A DNA stretch of 47,473 nucleotides from NCBI RefSeq assembly GCF_046480435.1, contig NZ_PKGC01000019.1; one strand, 5' to 3'. The number at the start of each line of letters is the position of its first letter. The first letter of the stretch is position 1. Shown one piece after another: positions 16,202-25,509 of this stretch. The notes under the pieces are model-generated. The model saw nothing but the letters and a program-made list of their open reading frames with translations, did not search any database and had not been told where the DNA came from. The stretch is from Limnospira platensis. GTDB lineage: Bacteria; Cyanobacteriota; Cyanobacteriia; Cyanobacteriales; Microcoleaceae. The position numbers and the translations under genes were made by a program.

Positions 16202-19200
16202 ATGGTTCACATCAAGCGCGTGGAACTTACCAACTTTAAATCCTTCGGTGGCACTACTTCAATTCCGCTGCTACCGGGGTTTACAGTGGTGTCTGGACCG
16301 AACGGTTCGGGGAAATCCAACATTCTTGATGCTCTATTATTCGCCCTAGGTCTGTCCTCGTCGAAAGGAATGCGGGCGGAAAGATTACCCGATTTGGTGA
16401 ATAATTCCCAAAGCCGGAAAACGACGGTAGAAACTCGGGTTACGGTTACTTTTGACCTATCAGACCTAACATTTCCCGAACTAGAAGAGGAACCGACGCA
16501 ACTGGGAGGGGAGGGAGAAACGGTAACAGAAGGGGAAGAAACGGGACTGGTAGCTAAGGAAGAATGGAGTGTAACCCGGAAATTGCGGGTGACAAAACAG
16601 GGAACCTACACCTCTACCTACTATATCAATGGGGAACCCTGTACGCAAACTGAACTACACGAACAACTAAACCGTCTGCGGATCTACCCAGAAGGTTATA
16701 ACGTTGTGCTTCAGGGAGACGTGACGGGTATTATCACGATGAAACCGAGGGAAAGGCGGGAAATTATCGACGAACTGGCGGGGGTAGCACAGTTCGATCG
16801 CAAAATTGTTCTAGCTCGCGAAAAACTCGATACGGTCAAAGAACGGGAAGAACGTAGCCGCATAGTTGAACAGGAACTAATTAGCCAACGCGATCGCCTG
16901 GCTAAAGACCGCGCCAAAGCGGAAAAGTATCAAAAACTCAAGGCTGAATTACAGGAAAAAAGCCTTTGGTACGCTATCGGTCACTATCAAACCCTACAAC
17001 AACAACTCTGGCGACTGCGGGAACAAATAGAAGCAGGCGATCGCAGCCATAGTGAATTGACGGAACAATTCCAACAGCAGCAAAGCCAAATTAAACAAGC
17101 AACCACTACCCTAGAAACATTAAACGCTTTAGTAAAAGCTATGGGGGAAGAAGAACTGCTGCAACTCCAGTCAACCCTGGCTACCCAGGAAGCGGAACTG
17201 GGTTCTACTGGACAGAGGCGGCGGGAATTGGAAACGGCGGCGCAAAAGGTGAGTGAGCAGATCCGACAAACCCAAGGGGCTATTGAAGAACATAGCCAAA
17301 CTCTGGCTAATTTGGAACAGCAAAAAAAGAGGGAAACGGAGTTAGCACGGGTTCGGGAAAGCGATCGCCATGTCGCCCAAACTAGCCTGAACGAAACCCG
17401 TAGCCAGGCTGATAAAATAGCTAATCAAGCGGAAACTTGGATGGTGCAACAGACGGAACTACACCGCCAAATAGAAGCGCTGCAAAATAGCCTCAACCCC
17501 CAAAAGACAGAACAAGCGAGACTGCGGGAAAGATCGGAACAACTACAGCGCCAAACCCAGGAAAGGGAACAGGCGCTAAAATCCTTACAGGAGCAATTAA
17601 CTACGGAACAGGAAACTCTGGAAACGGCTACTAAGGCTCGCGATCGCGCGGCTGTTCAGGTAGAGTCTCTATCGCGCATAGTGACCGCCCTAGAAGAAGA
17701 TCTGTCTGTACAACAAGACACACTCAACCGCTTATTAGAAGAACAGCGGGAACGTCAACGTAAATTAGACCGCCTGGAAGCTCAACAACAAGCCCGTGAA
17801 GAGGCGACGGGGAGCTATGCGACTATGGCGATTAAAAAAGCTGGGTTAACTGGGGTCTGTGGTTTGGTCTGTCAGTTGGGACGGGTAGAACCTAAATATC
17901 AACTAGCTTTAGAAATTGCTGCGGGAGGTAGGTTAGGACATTTAGTGGTAGAAGATGATACGGTGGCGGCAGAGGCGATCGCTCTGTTGAAACGAGAAAA
18001 AGCGGGACGGGCTACGTTTCTCCCCCTCAACAAAATTAGACGATCATCAGAGAGAATGGAAACTTCCATCCCCGCGATCCTTGATGGATTGGTAGACCTG
18101 GCAGTAAATTTAATTGAATGCGATCGCCGTTATGATCACATTTTCGATTATGTCTTTGGCAAAACTCTAGTATTTAAGTCCCTAAATCAAGCCCGCCGCT
18201 ATCTGGGACAATATCGGATGGTGACATTAGACGGGGAATTGCTAGAATCTAGTGGGGCAATGACTGGCGGTAGTAGCACATCCCGTTCAACTCTGCACTT
18301 TGGTAGTGTAGATGATCAAGCTAATGCCTCAGCCCGTGATATCGCCACGACTAAAGAAAGATTAGCCGAAATAGAATTGCTACTGGGCCGCCTGGGTCAA
18401 GGTATTGCAGAGGGGGCGCAAACGGCTAAACAACGTTCTGCGGAATTAATCGAGGCTAAACAAAATCTGCGAGAGGCTACCCAAAAGGTGACTCAAGTAG
18501 AATCCCAAATTTTAGCTATTACCACGACTAGAGAACAAATGCGATCGCACTTAGCCACGCAAACCCAAGAATGGTCTACCGCGAGGGAACGTCTAGCAGC
18601 ACTAGATAGCACGATTCCCGCAGCCGAACAACAACTACAAAGCGATCGTGAAACCCTAGCCCAATTGGAAATCACCAACAGCCACAGTGAATGGCAACAG
18701 ATACAAATTCGGCTACGACAACAAGAAGCGCACCTGCAAGCCCAAGAAACCGCCCTCCGAGAAGTTGAACAGCGGTTAATCGATATTAATACCCAATCGG
18801 CCACGCGGCGCGAAAAGTTGGCAGCAGACCACCGACGCGCGGCTGAGTTCAAGCAGCAGCAAGAGTCCTTTAACCAACAAATCACCGATACCCAAAACCG
18901 CATTACCAGCATCAATAACCAAATTCGAGAAACCCGCGCCGCCATGGCTCAGGTTGAGCAACGCTTGGGGACGGCAAAACAAGAACGCGATCGCGCTGAA
19001 ACACAACTGCGGGAAATGCACACCGCCCAGTCGCAGTTAGAATGGCAGATCCAGAAACTTGAGGAAACCCAACTAGGACGACGTGAACAACTCAACATTA
19101 AACAGCAACAACTCGAAACCCAAAAAGCTGAACTTCCCGACCCACTACCCACCATTCCCGAAAAACTGGATCTGGCTACCCTCCAACGGGAGATGAAATC

Positions 19201-19810
19201 CCTCACCAAGGGCATGGAAGATCTCGAACCTGTCAATATGTTAGCCCTAGAAGAGTACGAACGTACTACTACCCGCCTAGAGGAGTTAAGCCAAAAACTG
19301 GCTACCCTACACGGGGAGAGGACAGAACTACTATTACGCATTGAAAACTTTACCACCCTCCGCCGTCGGGCGTTTCAGGATGCCTTTGATGCCGTTAACC
19401 AAAACTTCCAAACTATTTTCGCTGAATTGTCCGAGGGAGATGGATATTTGCAAATTGATGACCCAGAAGAACCCTTTAATAGCGGCTTAAATTTAGTCGC
19501 CCACCCCAAGGGTAAGCCTGTACAGCGCTTAACTTCTATGTCGGGAGGGGAGAAGTCCCTAACGGCCCTCAGTTTTATTTTTGCCCTCCAGCGTTACCGA
19601 CCCTCCCCGTTTTATGCTTTTGATGAGGTTGATATGTTCTTGGATGGGGCAAATGTCGAACGATTAGCTAAAATGATTAAACAACAAGCACAACAAGCCC
19701 AGTTTATTGTGGTTAGTCTGCGTCGCCCAATGATGGAAGCCTCCCAGCAGACCATTGGGGTCACACAAGCTAGGGGGGCTTATACTCAGGTTCTGGGTAT
19801 CAAATTGTAG
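16202..19810 (+). CDS. smc: Chromosome segregation protein SMC
   Basis: A 1202-residue SMC ATPase, a normal bacterial length. Walker A is GPNGSGKSNI at residues 33-42, followed by the Q-loop region. Long coiled-coil arms (about 170-500 and 690-1000) flank a hinge (about 520-680) with GLVCQLGRVEP and SSGAMTGGS. The signature motif is TSMSGGEKSLTALSF and Walker B is FYAFDEVDMFLDG. SMC forms the condensin-like complex with ScpA and ScpB that organises the chromosome; neither partner is in the window. The ATG at 16202 gives MVHIKRVELTNFKSFGG, the usual start. Many HIP1 sites lie in the gene. Confidence 0.97.
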   Translation: MVHIKRVELTNFKSFGGTTSIPLLPGFTVVSGPNGSGKSNILDALLFALGLSSSKGMRAERLPDLVNNSQSRKTTVETRVTVTFDLSDLTFPELEEEPTQLGGEGETVTEGEETGLVAKEEWSVTRKLRVTKQGTYTSTYYINGEPCTQTELHEQLNRLRIYPEGYNVVLQGDVTGIITMKPRERREIIDELAGVAQFDRKIVLAREKLDTVKEREERSRIVEQELISQRDRLAKDRAKAEKYQKLKAELQEKSLWYAIGHYQTLQQQLWRLREQIEAGDRSHSELTEQFQQQQSQIKQATTTLETLNALVKAMGEEELLQLQSTLATQEAELGSTGQRRRELETAAQKVSEQIRQTQGAIEEHSQTLANLEQQKKRETELARVRESDRHVAQTSLNETRSQADKIANQAETWMVQQTELHRQIEALQNSLNPQKTEQARLRERSEQLQRQTQEREQALKSLQEQLTTEQETLETATKARDRAAVQVESLSRIVTALEEDLSVQQDTLNRLLEEQRERQRKLDRLEAQQQAREEATGSYATMAIKKAGLTGVCGLVCQLGRVEPKYQLALEIAAGGRLGHLVVEDDTVAAEAIALLKREKAGRATFLPLNKIRRSSERMETSIPAILDGLVDLAVNLIECDRRYDHIFDYVFGKTLVFKSLNQARRYLGQYRMVTLDGELLESSGAMTGGSSTSRSTLHFGSVDDQANASARDIATTKERLAEIELLLGRLGQGIAEGAQTAKQRSAELIEAKQNLREATQKVTQVESQILAITTTREQMRSHLATQTQEWSTARERLAALDSTIPAAEQQLQSDRETLAQLEITNSHSEWQQIQIRLRQQEAHLQAQETALREVEQRLIDINTQSATRREKLAADHRRAAEFKQQQESFNQQITDTQNRITSINNQIRETRAAMAQVEQRLGTAKQERDRAETQLREMHTAQSQLEWQIQKLEETQLGRREQLNIKQQQLETQKAELPDPLPTIPEKLDLATLQREMKSLTKGMEDLEPVNMLALEEYERTTTRLEELSQKLATLHGERTELLLRIENFTTLRRRAFQDAFDAVNQNFQTIFAELSEGDGYLQIDDPEEPFNSGLNLVAHPKGKPVQRLTSMSGGEKSLTALSFIFALQRYRPSPFYAFDEVDMFLDGANVERLAKMIKQQAQQAQFIVVSLRRPMMEASQQTIGVTQARGAYTQVLGIKL

Positions 19811-19861
19811 TAAGTTGACCCTGTAACATATATTTACGTTTGGAATTAAATTTAGCCAAGT

Positions 19862-20854
19862 ATGACATCTGAACATATCCGCCAACGTTCCGATCTTCTC
19901 GGCACTCAAGTGATTACCCGCGATCGCGGCAAGCGACTAGGAGTCGTTAGTCAGTTGTGGGTTGATGTGGACCGACGGGAAATCGTGGCCCTGGGGTTGC
20001 GAGACAATTTTCTAGCTGTGGCTGGACTGCCTAAATATATCTATCTCAATAGAGTCTGTGAGATCGGCGACGTGATCTTGGTGGATAACGACCAGGTTCT
20101 TGAGGATGATGTTGATATAGAAGGTTACAGCGATTTGATCAACAGTGAGGTAATTACTGAAACAGGAGAACCCCTCGGACGAGTGCGGGGCTTCCGCTTC
20201 GATACCCGTGATGGTAAGCTCGAATCAATTATTATCGCCTCTCTGGGTTTCCCACAAATTCCAGATCAGGTCATTAGTACCTATGAACTTTCTATAGATG
20301 CGATCGTTAGTAGTGGCCCGAACCGCTTAATTGTCTTTGAAGGCTCAGAAGATCAACTTCAACAGTTGACGGTCGGTGTCCTTGAACGTCTCGGACTCGG
20401 TGAAGCACCCTGGAACCGGGAAGAAGAAGGAATGTATTATCCTCCCACGGTTAAACCTGCTAACCAATTGGGTACTGGTGTTCCTCAAGCACCACCACAA
20501 CAACAATATCGCACCCCCGCCCCGGTTGAGGAAGCCTGGGAAGAAGAAGAAACCTGGCAAGAACCCATCGCCCCTCCCCCGGTTAGACAGCCTGAACCAA
20601 TTTATGATGATTATGAAGATGATAATTGGGGGGATTCTGAACGGGATGATTATGATGATGCGGAATATGTGCCGATAGAACCTCCCCGCCAAGAACGTCT
20701 CTATGCTCGTGAATACCCGCCAGAATATGAGGATGATGTGGAGTCTGATGCTTGGGCTGATGATGAAACCCCTAAACCTTATAAAGCGCCTCGTGTCAAT
20801 ATTCCTGACAAAAAGAAAATGCCGGAATATGAGGAAGAACCCGGCGGCTACTAA
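19862..20854 (+). CDS. PRC-barrel domain protein with long acidic tail
   Basis: A 330-residue protein. The first ~160 residues hold two PRC-barrel-like units (LLGTQVITRDRGKRLGVVSQ at the start and SEVITETGEPLGRVRGFRFD in the second), a fold seen in RimM and photosynthetic reaction-centre H subunits. From about residue 195 to the end the chain is low complexity, rich in Pro, Glu, Asp and Tyr, and likely disordered. Function is unknown. It follows smc by 51 bp in the same direction, so co-transcription is possible. A strong hairpin follows the stop codon. Confidence 0.85.
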   Translation: MTSEHIRQRSDLLGTQVITRDRGKRLGVVSQLWVDVDRREIVALGLRDNFLAVAGLPKYIYLNRVCEIGDVILVDNDQVLEDDVDIEGYSDLINSEVITETGEPLGRVRGFRFDTRDGKLESIIIASLGFPQIPDQVISTYELSIDAIVSSGPNRLIVFEGSEDQLQQLTVGVLERLGLGEAPWNREEEGMYYPPTVKPANQLGTGVPQAPPQQQYRTPAPVEEAWEEEETWQEPIAPPPVRQPEPIYDDYEDDNWGDSERDDYDDAEYVPIEPPRQERLYAREYPPEYEDDVESDAWADDETPKPYKAPRVNIPDKKKMPEYEEEPGGY

Positions 20855-20864
20855 CTAACCTACC

Positions 20865-20895
20865 CCCACGCCAAATATTCCGGTGATGGCGTGGG
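20865..20895. terminator. Hairpin terminator after the PRC-barrel gene
   Basis: CCCACGCCA at 20865-20873 pairs perfectly with TGGCGTGGG at 20887-20895, around a 13-base loop, 11 bases after the PRC gene stop. The downstream sequence is only modestly T-rich (CTTCAAGGTTT), so termination may be partial. Confidence 0.65.
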
Positions 20896-21069
20896 CTTCA
20901 AGGTTTAAATATTTGGGGGTTGACAAATTTATAAAAATGTGGTAATAATCGCGCGACTTTATCAAAATGTGGTGATTTTGCAGCCTCAGAGTCCGATTTT
21001 TTAGGGAGACAGGGGCGATCGAAAAATGTTAAGCTGACAAATGTTTAGTATTTGACTGCATAGTTATTT

Positions 21070-21405
21070 ATGGCTTCAATTCAATTTTCACGGGGAGTTG
21101 ACGAAGAAGTAATCCCAGATGTGCGCCTGACTCGTTCCCGAGATGGTGGCCAAGGAACAGCTACATTTCGTTTTCAAAATCCCAAGGCTTTAGCTGATGA
21201 TGCGACTGAGGAAATTACCGGGATGTATTTAATTGACGAGGAAGGGGAAATCACCACTCGTGAAGTTAAGGGAAAATTCATTAATGGTAAAGCTACTGAT
21301 ATTGAGGCGACTTACTTAATGAGAAGCCCTGAAGAGTGGGATAGGTTTATGCGATTTATGAGTCGCTATGCTGAAGAAAACGGTTTAGAATTCAATAAGT
21401 CCTAA
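21070..21405 (+). CDS. psb28: Photosystem II assembly protein Psb28
   Basis: A 111-residue protein, the normal Psb28 length. It starts MASIQFSRGVDEEVIPDVRL and contains the conserved RSRDGGQGTATFRFQNP and GMYLIDEEGEI stretches and the C-terminal EWDRFMRFMSRYAEENGL. Psb28 binds PSII assembly intermediates on the cytoplasmic side near CP47 and the acceptor side and helps protect or build RC47 complexes. The gene stands alone between a terminator hairpin and trpC. The ATG at 21070 has no strong Shine-Dalgarno, which is common in this genome. Confidence 0.97.
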   Translation: MASIQFSRGVDEEVIPDVRLTRSRDGGQGTATFRFQNPKALADDATEEITGMYLIDEEGEITTREVKGKFINGKATDIEATYLMRSPEEWDRFMRFMSRYAEENGLEFNKS

Positions 21406-21595
21406 CATATCCGGTAGTTATGGAAACTCCCACCGTCATGACTACAGCTTGGCGGCGGGGTGTTCCGAGCCATCAAAAAAACTGTGAAGTGTCAAAACTA
21501 ATTAGAGTATATCCTAAGCAGACCTCTACATATAAAGCCTGTTTATGTTGCATAATTCTTAGGTAGCTGATTATTAACGTAATTTTCCCGAAACT

Positions 21596-22486
21596 ATGAT
21601 CGAAATTCGCCGCCATTCTCCTAACCCTTCTGTTGATGTCCTTAACCTCAGTTACCAAATAGTGACACCAGAAGCTAAACCACGGCATATATTAGAAGAG
21701 ATAGTCTGGCAAAAAGAAAAGGAAGTTAGCCAAAAACGCGATCGCCTATCATTACTAGAATTAAGAAAACAGGTCATGGACTTACCCCCCTGTCGAGATT
21801 TTCTGGGGGCGCTCAAAACAGCCACGACCCGTCCCGCAGTCATCGCCGAAGTGAAAAAAGCCTCCCCTAGTAAAGGCATAATTAGAGAAGATTTTGACTG
21901 TGTGGCGATCGCCAAAAGTTACTCACTGGGCGGCGCAACCTGTATCTCGGTTTTAACCGACGAAAAATTCTTTCAGGGTAGCTTTGAAAACCTGGCGAAA
22001 GTCCGCGCTGCCGTAGATATGCCCCTACTTTGCAAGGATTTCATGATCTACCCCTATCAATTCTATCTAGCGCGACTACATGGGGCTGATGCAGTTTTGC
22101 TAATTGCAGCAATTTTGTCTGACCAGGATCTGCAATATTTTACTAAAATTGCTAAGATGCTCACCATGACTGCCCTGGTAGAAGTTCATACCCTCGAGGA
22201 ACTCGATCGCGTTTTGGCAATTGATGGAGTTAACCTGATTGGCATCAATAACCGCAACCTCTCCGATTTTACGGTAGACCTCAATACCACAACTACCCTA
22301 TTAGAAAAACGGCGATCGCAAATCAAATCCAGTAATATCCTGGTTGTCAGTGAGTCCGGTTTGCATCAAAGCACCGACCTAGATATTGTAGTCCAAGCTG
22401 GCGCGGAAGCCGTCTTAATCGGCGAGTCCCTGGTTAAACAACCAGATCCTCAAATCGCCCTGCAACAAATGTTAGCTAGAGCTTAA
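21596..22486 (+). CDS. trpC: Indole-3-glycerol phosphate synthase
   Basis: A 296-residue TIM-barrel enzyme that closes CdRP to indole-3-glycerol phosphate in tryptophan biosynthesis. Key sequences are VIAEVKKASPSKG (catalytic Lys and phosphate-binding Ser), ISVLTDEKFFQGS, LLCKDFMIYPYQF, DAVLLIAAIL, LVEVHTLEEL, GINNRNLSDF and LVVSESGL, plus AVLIGESLV at the phosphate site. The ~30-residue N-terminal extension beginning MIEIRRHSPNPSVDVLNLSY is usual in cyanobacteria. No other trp gene is adjacent, consistent with scattered trp genes in cyanobacteria. Two HIP1 sites are internal. Confidence 0.97.
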   Translation: MIEIRRHSPNPSVDVLNLSYQIVTPEAKPRHILEEIVWQKEKEVSQKRDRLSLLELRKQVMDLPPCRDFLGALKTATTRPAVIAEVKKASPSKGIIREDFDCVAIAKSYSLGGATCISVLTDEKFFQGSFENLAKVRAAVDMPLLCKDFMIYPYQFYLARLHGADAVLLIAAILSDQDLQYFTKIAKMLTMTALVEVHTLEELDRVLAIDGVNLIGINNRNLSDFTVDLNTTTTLLEKRRSQIKSSNILVVSESGLHQSTDLDIVVQAGAEAVLIGESLVKQPDPQIALQQMLARA

Positions 22487-22543
22487 AAGCGAGTAGAATA
22501 ATTAGTTCCCCATAACCTAGTACAAATACGGATAGATACCGCA

Positions 22544-23650
22544 ATGGATGATAAGTTAATGTTGATGATTCCGGGACCTACCCCAGTACCCGAAAAAGCA
22601 TTACTCGCCTTGGCTAAACACCCCATAGGACACCGCAGCGGTGATTTTAGTCAAATTATGGCCGAGGTACAAGAAAACCTCAAATGGCTACACCAAACCC
22701 AAAATGATGTCTTAATCCTCACCGCCAGCGGGACTGGCGCAATGGAAGCCGGAATTATTAATTTCCTCAAACGTGGCGATCGCGTTTTATGTGGTTGTAA
22801 TGGTAAATTTGGCGATCGCTGGGCGGAAGTCGCTACAGCATACGGATTAAATGTAGAAATCATTTCCGCCGAATGGGGACAACCCCTAGACCCGGAAAAA
22901 TTCCGCGAAGTCCTCGAAGCCGACACTGAAAAGCAAATTAAAGCAGTCATCCTCACCCACAGCGAAACCTCAACCGGGGTTCTCAATGACCTGGAAACCA
23001 TCAACCGCCACGTCAAAAACCACGGGGAAGCCTTAATTATTGTTGATGCAGTCACCAGTTTAGGCGCTGTTAATCTTCCTATTGATGAATGGGGATTAGA
23101 TGTGGTAGGTTCGGGTTCCCAAAAAGGTTATATGATTCCCCCAGGACTAGCTTTTGTCTCTGTCAGTCCCAAAGCATGGGAAGCCTACAAAACCGCCGAC
23201 CTACCCCGCTATTACTTCGACCTAGGACCCTACCGGAAAACTGCCGCTAAAAATACTAACCCCTTTACCCCCCCGGTTAATCTGTTTTATGCTCTCCAGG
23301 TGAGTTTGCAAATGATGAAAGCCGAGGGGTTAGATAATATTTTTGGCCGTCATCATCGCTTAATGACCATGACACGGGATGCCATCAAAGGCCTAAATTT
23401 GCCCCTATTTGCCCCCGATCATGCTGCTAGTCCCGCTATAACTGCCGTTTGCCCTCCTGAGTCTATAGACGCGGAAAAGGTGCGCTCTATCATGCGAAAA
23501 CAGTTTGATATCGTTTTGGCTGGAGGACAAGACCACCTCAAAGGTAAAATCTTCCGTATTGGGCATTTGGGTTTTGTTTGCGATCGCGATATTCTCTGTG
23601 CGATCGCCGCCTTAGAAACTACCCTCCAACAGTTGACAGTTAACAGTTAA
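22544..23650 (+). CDS. Class V aminotransferase, alanine/serine-glyoxylate aminotransferase type
   Basis: A 368-residue PLP enzyme. It starts MDDKLMLMIPGPTPVPEKAL. The PLP region has TASGTGAMEAG (phosphate binding), IVDAVTSLG (Asp holding the pyridine N) and GSGSQKGYMIPPG with the Schiff-base Lys194. Family members transaminate glyoxylate with alanine or serine and serve photorespiratory glycine and serine metabolism. Cyanobacterial copies are sometimes labelled soluble hydrogenase small subunit for historical reasons, and no hydrogenase motif is present. The gene follows trpC by 57 bp on the same strand. Downstream lies a long imperfect hairpin. Confidence 0.92.
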   Translation: MDDKLMLMIPGPTPVPEKALLALAKHPIGHRSGDFSQIMAEVQENLKWLHQTQNDVLILTASGTGAMEAGIINFLKRGDRVLCGCNGKFGDRWAEVATAYGLNVEIISAEWGQPLDPEKFREVLEADTEKQIKAVILTHSETSTGVLNDLETINRHVKNHGEALIIVDAVTSLGAVNLPIDEWGLDVVGSGSQKGYMIPPGLAFVSVSPKAWEAYKTADLPRYYFDLGPYRKTAAKNTNPFTPPVNLFYALQVSLQMMKAEGLDNIFGRHHRLMTMTRDAIKGLNLPLFAPDHAASPAITAVCPPESIDAEKVRSIMRKQFDIVLAGGQDHLKGKIFRIGHLGFVCDRDILCAIAALETTLQQLTVNS

Positions 23651-23666
23651 AGCACCTTCCCAGCCG

Positions 23667-23725
23667 GAAACTGGGTTTCTAGGGCCATCTTGGTTAGACC
23701 ATCAAAAACCTAGAAACCCCGTTTC
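23667..23725. repeat. Long hairpin of the AAACCCGGTTTCT repeat family; possible bidirectional terminator
   Basis: GAAACTGGGTTTCTAGG (23667-23683) pairs with CCTAGAAACCCCGTTTC (23709-23725) at 16 of 17 positions around a 25-base loop. It lies between the aminotransferase and the convergent DUF2949 gene. Related half-sites recur at 44169-44266, ~45555 and ~47410. Confidence 0.75.
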
Positions 23726-23736
23726 TGCTTTGATCA

Positions 23737-23955
23737 TCAATAAGCTGTTGCCAGCCAATCAAAGATTTTCTCAAGTTGTTCAAGGGTCACAAGTCCATAT
23801 TGCCAAAGTGTCATCGATAGGGGACTTGGATCTGGATACTTATGTTTCTCTTCTGACTTCTTATGTACCCTCTGCGCCGCCTCAATAGAAGCCTGGGAAA
23901 TTGATAATTCTTCTGTTAAAAAATCCAGAAATTGTGCATATTTTTTAGCTGTCAA
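23737..23955 (-). CDS. DUF2949 family small protein
   Basis: About 72 residues. YAQFLDFLTEELSISQASIE and the C-terminal LSMTLWQYGLVTLEQLEKIF match the cyanobacterial DUF2949 family, whose function is unknown. It is predicted helical and soluble. The longer frame starts with a GTG at 23967 that overlaps the strong Shine-Dalgarno AGGAGG, so it cannot be served by it. The in-frame TTG at 23955 lies 10 bases after AGGAGG and is my preferred start (reading MTAKKYAQ). Confidence 0.8.
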   Translation of the reverse strand: MTAKKYAQFLDFLTEELSISQASIEAAQRVHKKSEEKHKYPDPSPLSMTLWQYGLVTLEQLEKIFDWLATAY

Positions 23956-23967
23956 TTTTAGTTTCAC

Positions 23968-24644
23968 CTCCTAGATAGTAGACACCACCCGATCTGTCTG
24001 TTGACTTCCCAAAGAAATCCAAATCTATGGCTGTTCTATAATGTTTATTAAGCAAGTAGCGCCAAACATACCCACCCCTTAGCACCAGGGGTAAAAGCCC
24101 ACCAGTACCCTCAGCCTCACTGCTACGAACCTACATCGGTCTCTAATTAAATTCCGCAAGATTTGAAAATCACGGCGGACTTTTATTGGTGAACTAGCAG
24201 GATCTTGATATCTTCCGCTCCACAAACTAACCGAATTAAGCGGTTGATTCTGCTACGGGTTCCGTTGATTGATTCAGTCGGATATTTAAACCATATCCCT
24301 AACAGAAGTTAGACCCTATCAATCAATAGAATCATTCACCAATAAGCGTGCATATAATGAGTTGACCATCCTTAATTTGTGGATTGAAGCGCAACTCGAG
24401 CAGACCTCTGGTGACAACAGCTTATTGCTGCTACTTGAGGACAGCCAGGACTTCCGCTCGCTTCTCACACCTAACGTAGATCTGAACTATTGACGGAAAA
24501 GCCAACAAAACAATCTACTAGGAACGGTATCATATCACATAAATCTGAATTTGGGTAAAAATTTTATCTCCGCTTCCAGATTTCTGTAAAATTTGATGCA
24601 ATTGAGCCAAATTATCAGTTCTATACTCTGGACCTACCTTAACT
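23968..24644. other. Hairpin-rich non-coding region, candidate structured RNA or long leader of ksgA
   Basis: No convincing reading frame covers these 677 bp. Several perfect short stems occur: ACCCCT-tagcacc-AGGGGT (~24077), AACCG-aattaag-CGGTT (~24229), GGATAT-ttaaacc-ATATCC (~24280) and CTAAC-agaa-GTTAG (~24298). TCCGC/GCGGA and CAGC/GCTG stems are also present. TTATTGGTGAA near 24185 is the exact complement of TTCACCAATAA near 24335, so a long-range stem could enclose about 140 bases. I do not recognise tmRNA, RNase P RNA, SRP RNA or 6S RNA signatures with confidence. Either strand could be transcribed. Confidence 0.4.
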
Positions 24645-25475
24645 ATGCCCTCTCCCCAACCTCGGAAACGATTTGCTCAACATTGGCTACGCAGTCCTGC
24701 GACCCTTAACCATATCCTAGAAGCGGCTGATCTATCTCTGGCCGATCGCATCTTGGAAATTGGACCAGGAACAGGTATATTAACAGAACGCTTACTTCCC
24801 AAAGCCAGCTCAGTAGTAGCCATCGAAATTGACCGCGATCTTTGTGTTCAACTAGCCAAAAAATTTGGCAAAATCGATAACTTCCTATTGCTACAAGGAG
24901 ATATCCTCAGCTTCGACCTAAATGCACACCTGAGCGCATTTCCCCAATTCCAACACCCCAATAAGGTAGTCGCCAATATTCCCTATAATATTACCGGACC
25001 AATCATCGAAGGCTTACTGGGAACTATTGCTAAACCCGCCCTTAAACCCTTTGATGCGATCGTGCTACTGGTACAGAAAGAAGTAGGCGATCGCCTTTGT
25101 GCTAAACCCAGCTCCAAAGCCTTTGGAGCCCTATCAGTCAGAGTCCAATATTTAGCCGAATGTGACTGGATCTGTCATGTCCCCGCCAAAGCCTTTTATC
25201 CGCCCCCTAAAGTCGATTCAGCCGTAGTCCGCCTGCGTCCTCGTCCCATAGCATCCCCCGCCCAAAACCCCCAACTTCTTGAGACCCTAGTTAAATTAGG
25301 ATTTTCTACCCGTCGGAAAATGTTACGCAATAACCTCAAAAGCCAGGTAGAACCCCAAATATTAAACCAACTCCTCGAAACATTAGACATCAACCCCCAA
25401 GTCCGCGCAGAAGACCTCAGCCTACAACAATGGGTTCAACTCAGTAATTTGCTATTAGCCCCCAATAATCAATGA
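24645..25475 (+). CDS. rsmA (ksgA): 16S rRNA (adenine1518-N6/adenine1519-N6)-dimethyltransferase
   Basis: A 276-residue SAM-dependent methyltransferase that dimethylates two adjacent adenosines in the 3' terminal hairpin of 16S rRNA during small-subunit maturation. Visible motifs are KRFAQHWL at the N-terminus, ILEIGPGTGILTERLL (SAM motif I), VVAIEIDRDL (motif II), LLQGDIL (motif III) and NIPYNITGPII (catalytic NxPY). The C-terminus has FYPPPKVDSAVVRLRP and GFSTRRKMLRNNLK, typical of KsgA. It forms a likely operon with ispE, with a 34-bp gap to the chosen ispE start. Confidence 0.97.
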   Translation: MPSPQPRKRFAQHWLRSPATLNHILEAADLSLADRILEIGPGTGILTERLLPKASSVVAIEIDRDLCVQLAKKFGKIDNFLLLQGDILSFDLNAHLSAFPQFQHPNKVVANIPYNITGPIIEGLLGTIAKPALKPFDAIVLLVQKEVGDRLCAKPSSKAFGALSVRVQYLAECDWICHVPAKAFYPPPKVDSAVVRLRPRPIASPAQNPQLLETLVKLGFSTRRKMLRNNLKSQVEPQILNQLLETLDINPQVRAEDLSLQQWVQLSNLLLAPNNQ

Positions 25476-25509
25476 TAAACTTGCTTTGTGTTACCTTACA
25501 CTACTACTA

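Noticed and set aside
18493..18945. 150-codon minus-strand frame inside smc
   Set aside because: Cys/Ser/Arg-rich shadow of the coiled-coil region of SMC.
22544..23650. Soluble hydrogenase small subunit label
   Set aside because: The sequence is a PLP aminotransferase with the Schiff-base Lys; no hydrogenase metal motif is present.
23968..24644. tmRNA, RNase P RNA or 6S RNA in the gene desert
   Set aside because: I could not match the conserved sequence cores of these RNAs with confidence on either strand; reported only as structured.
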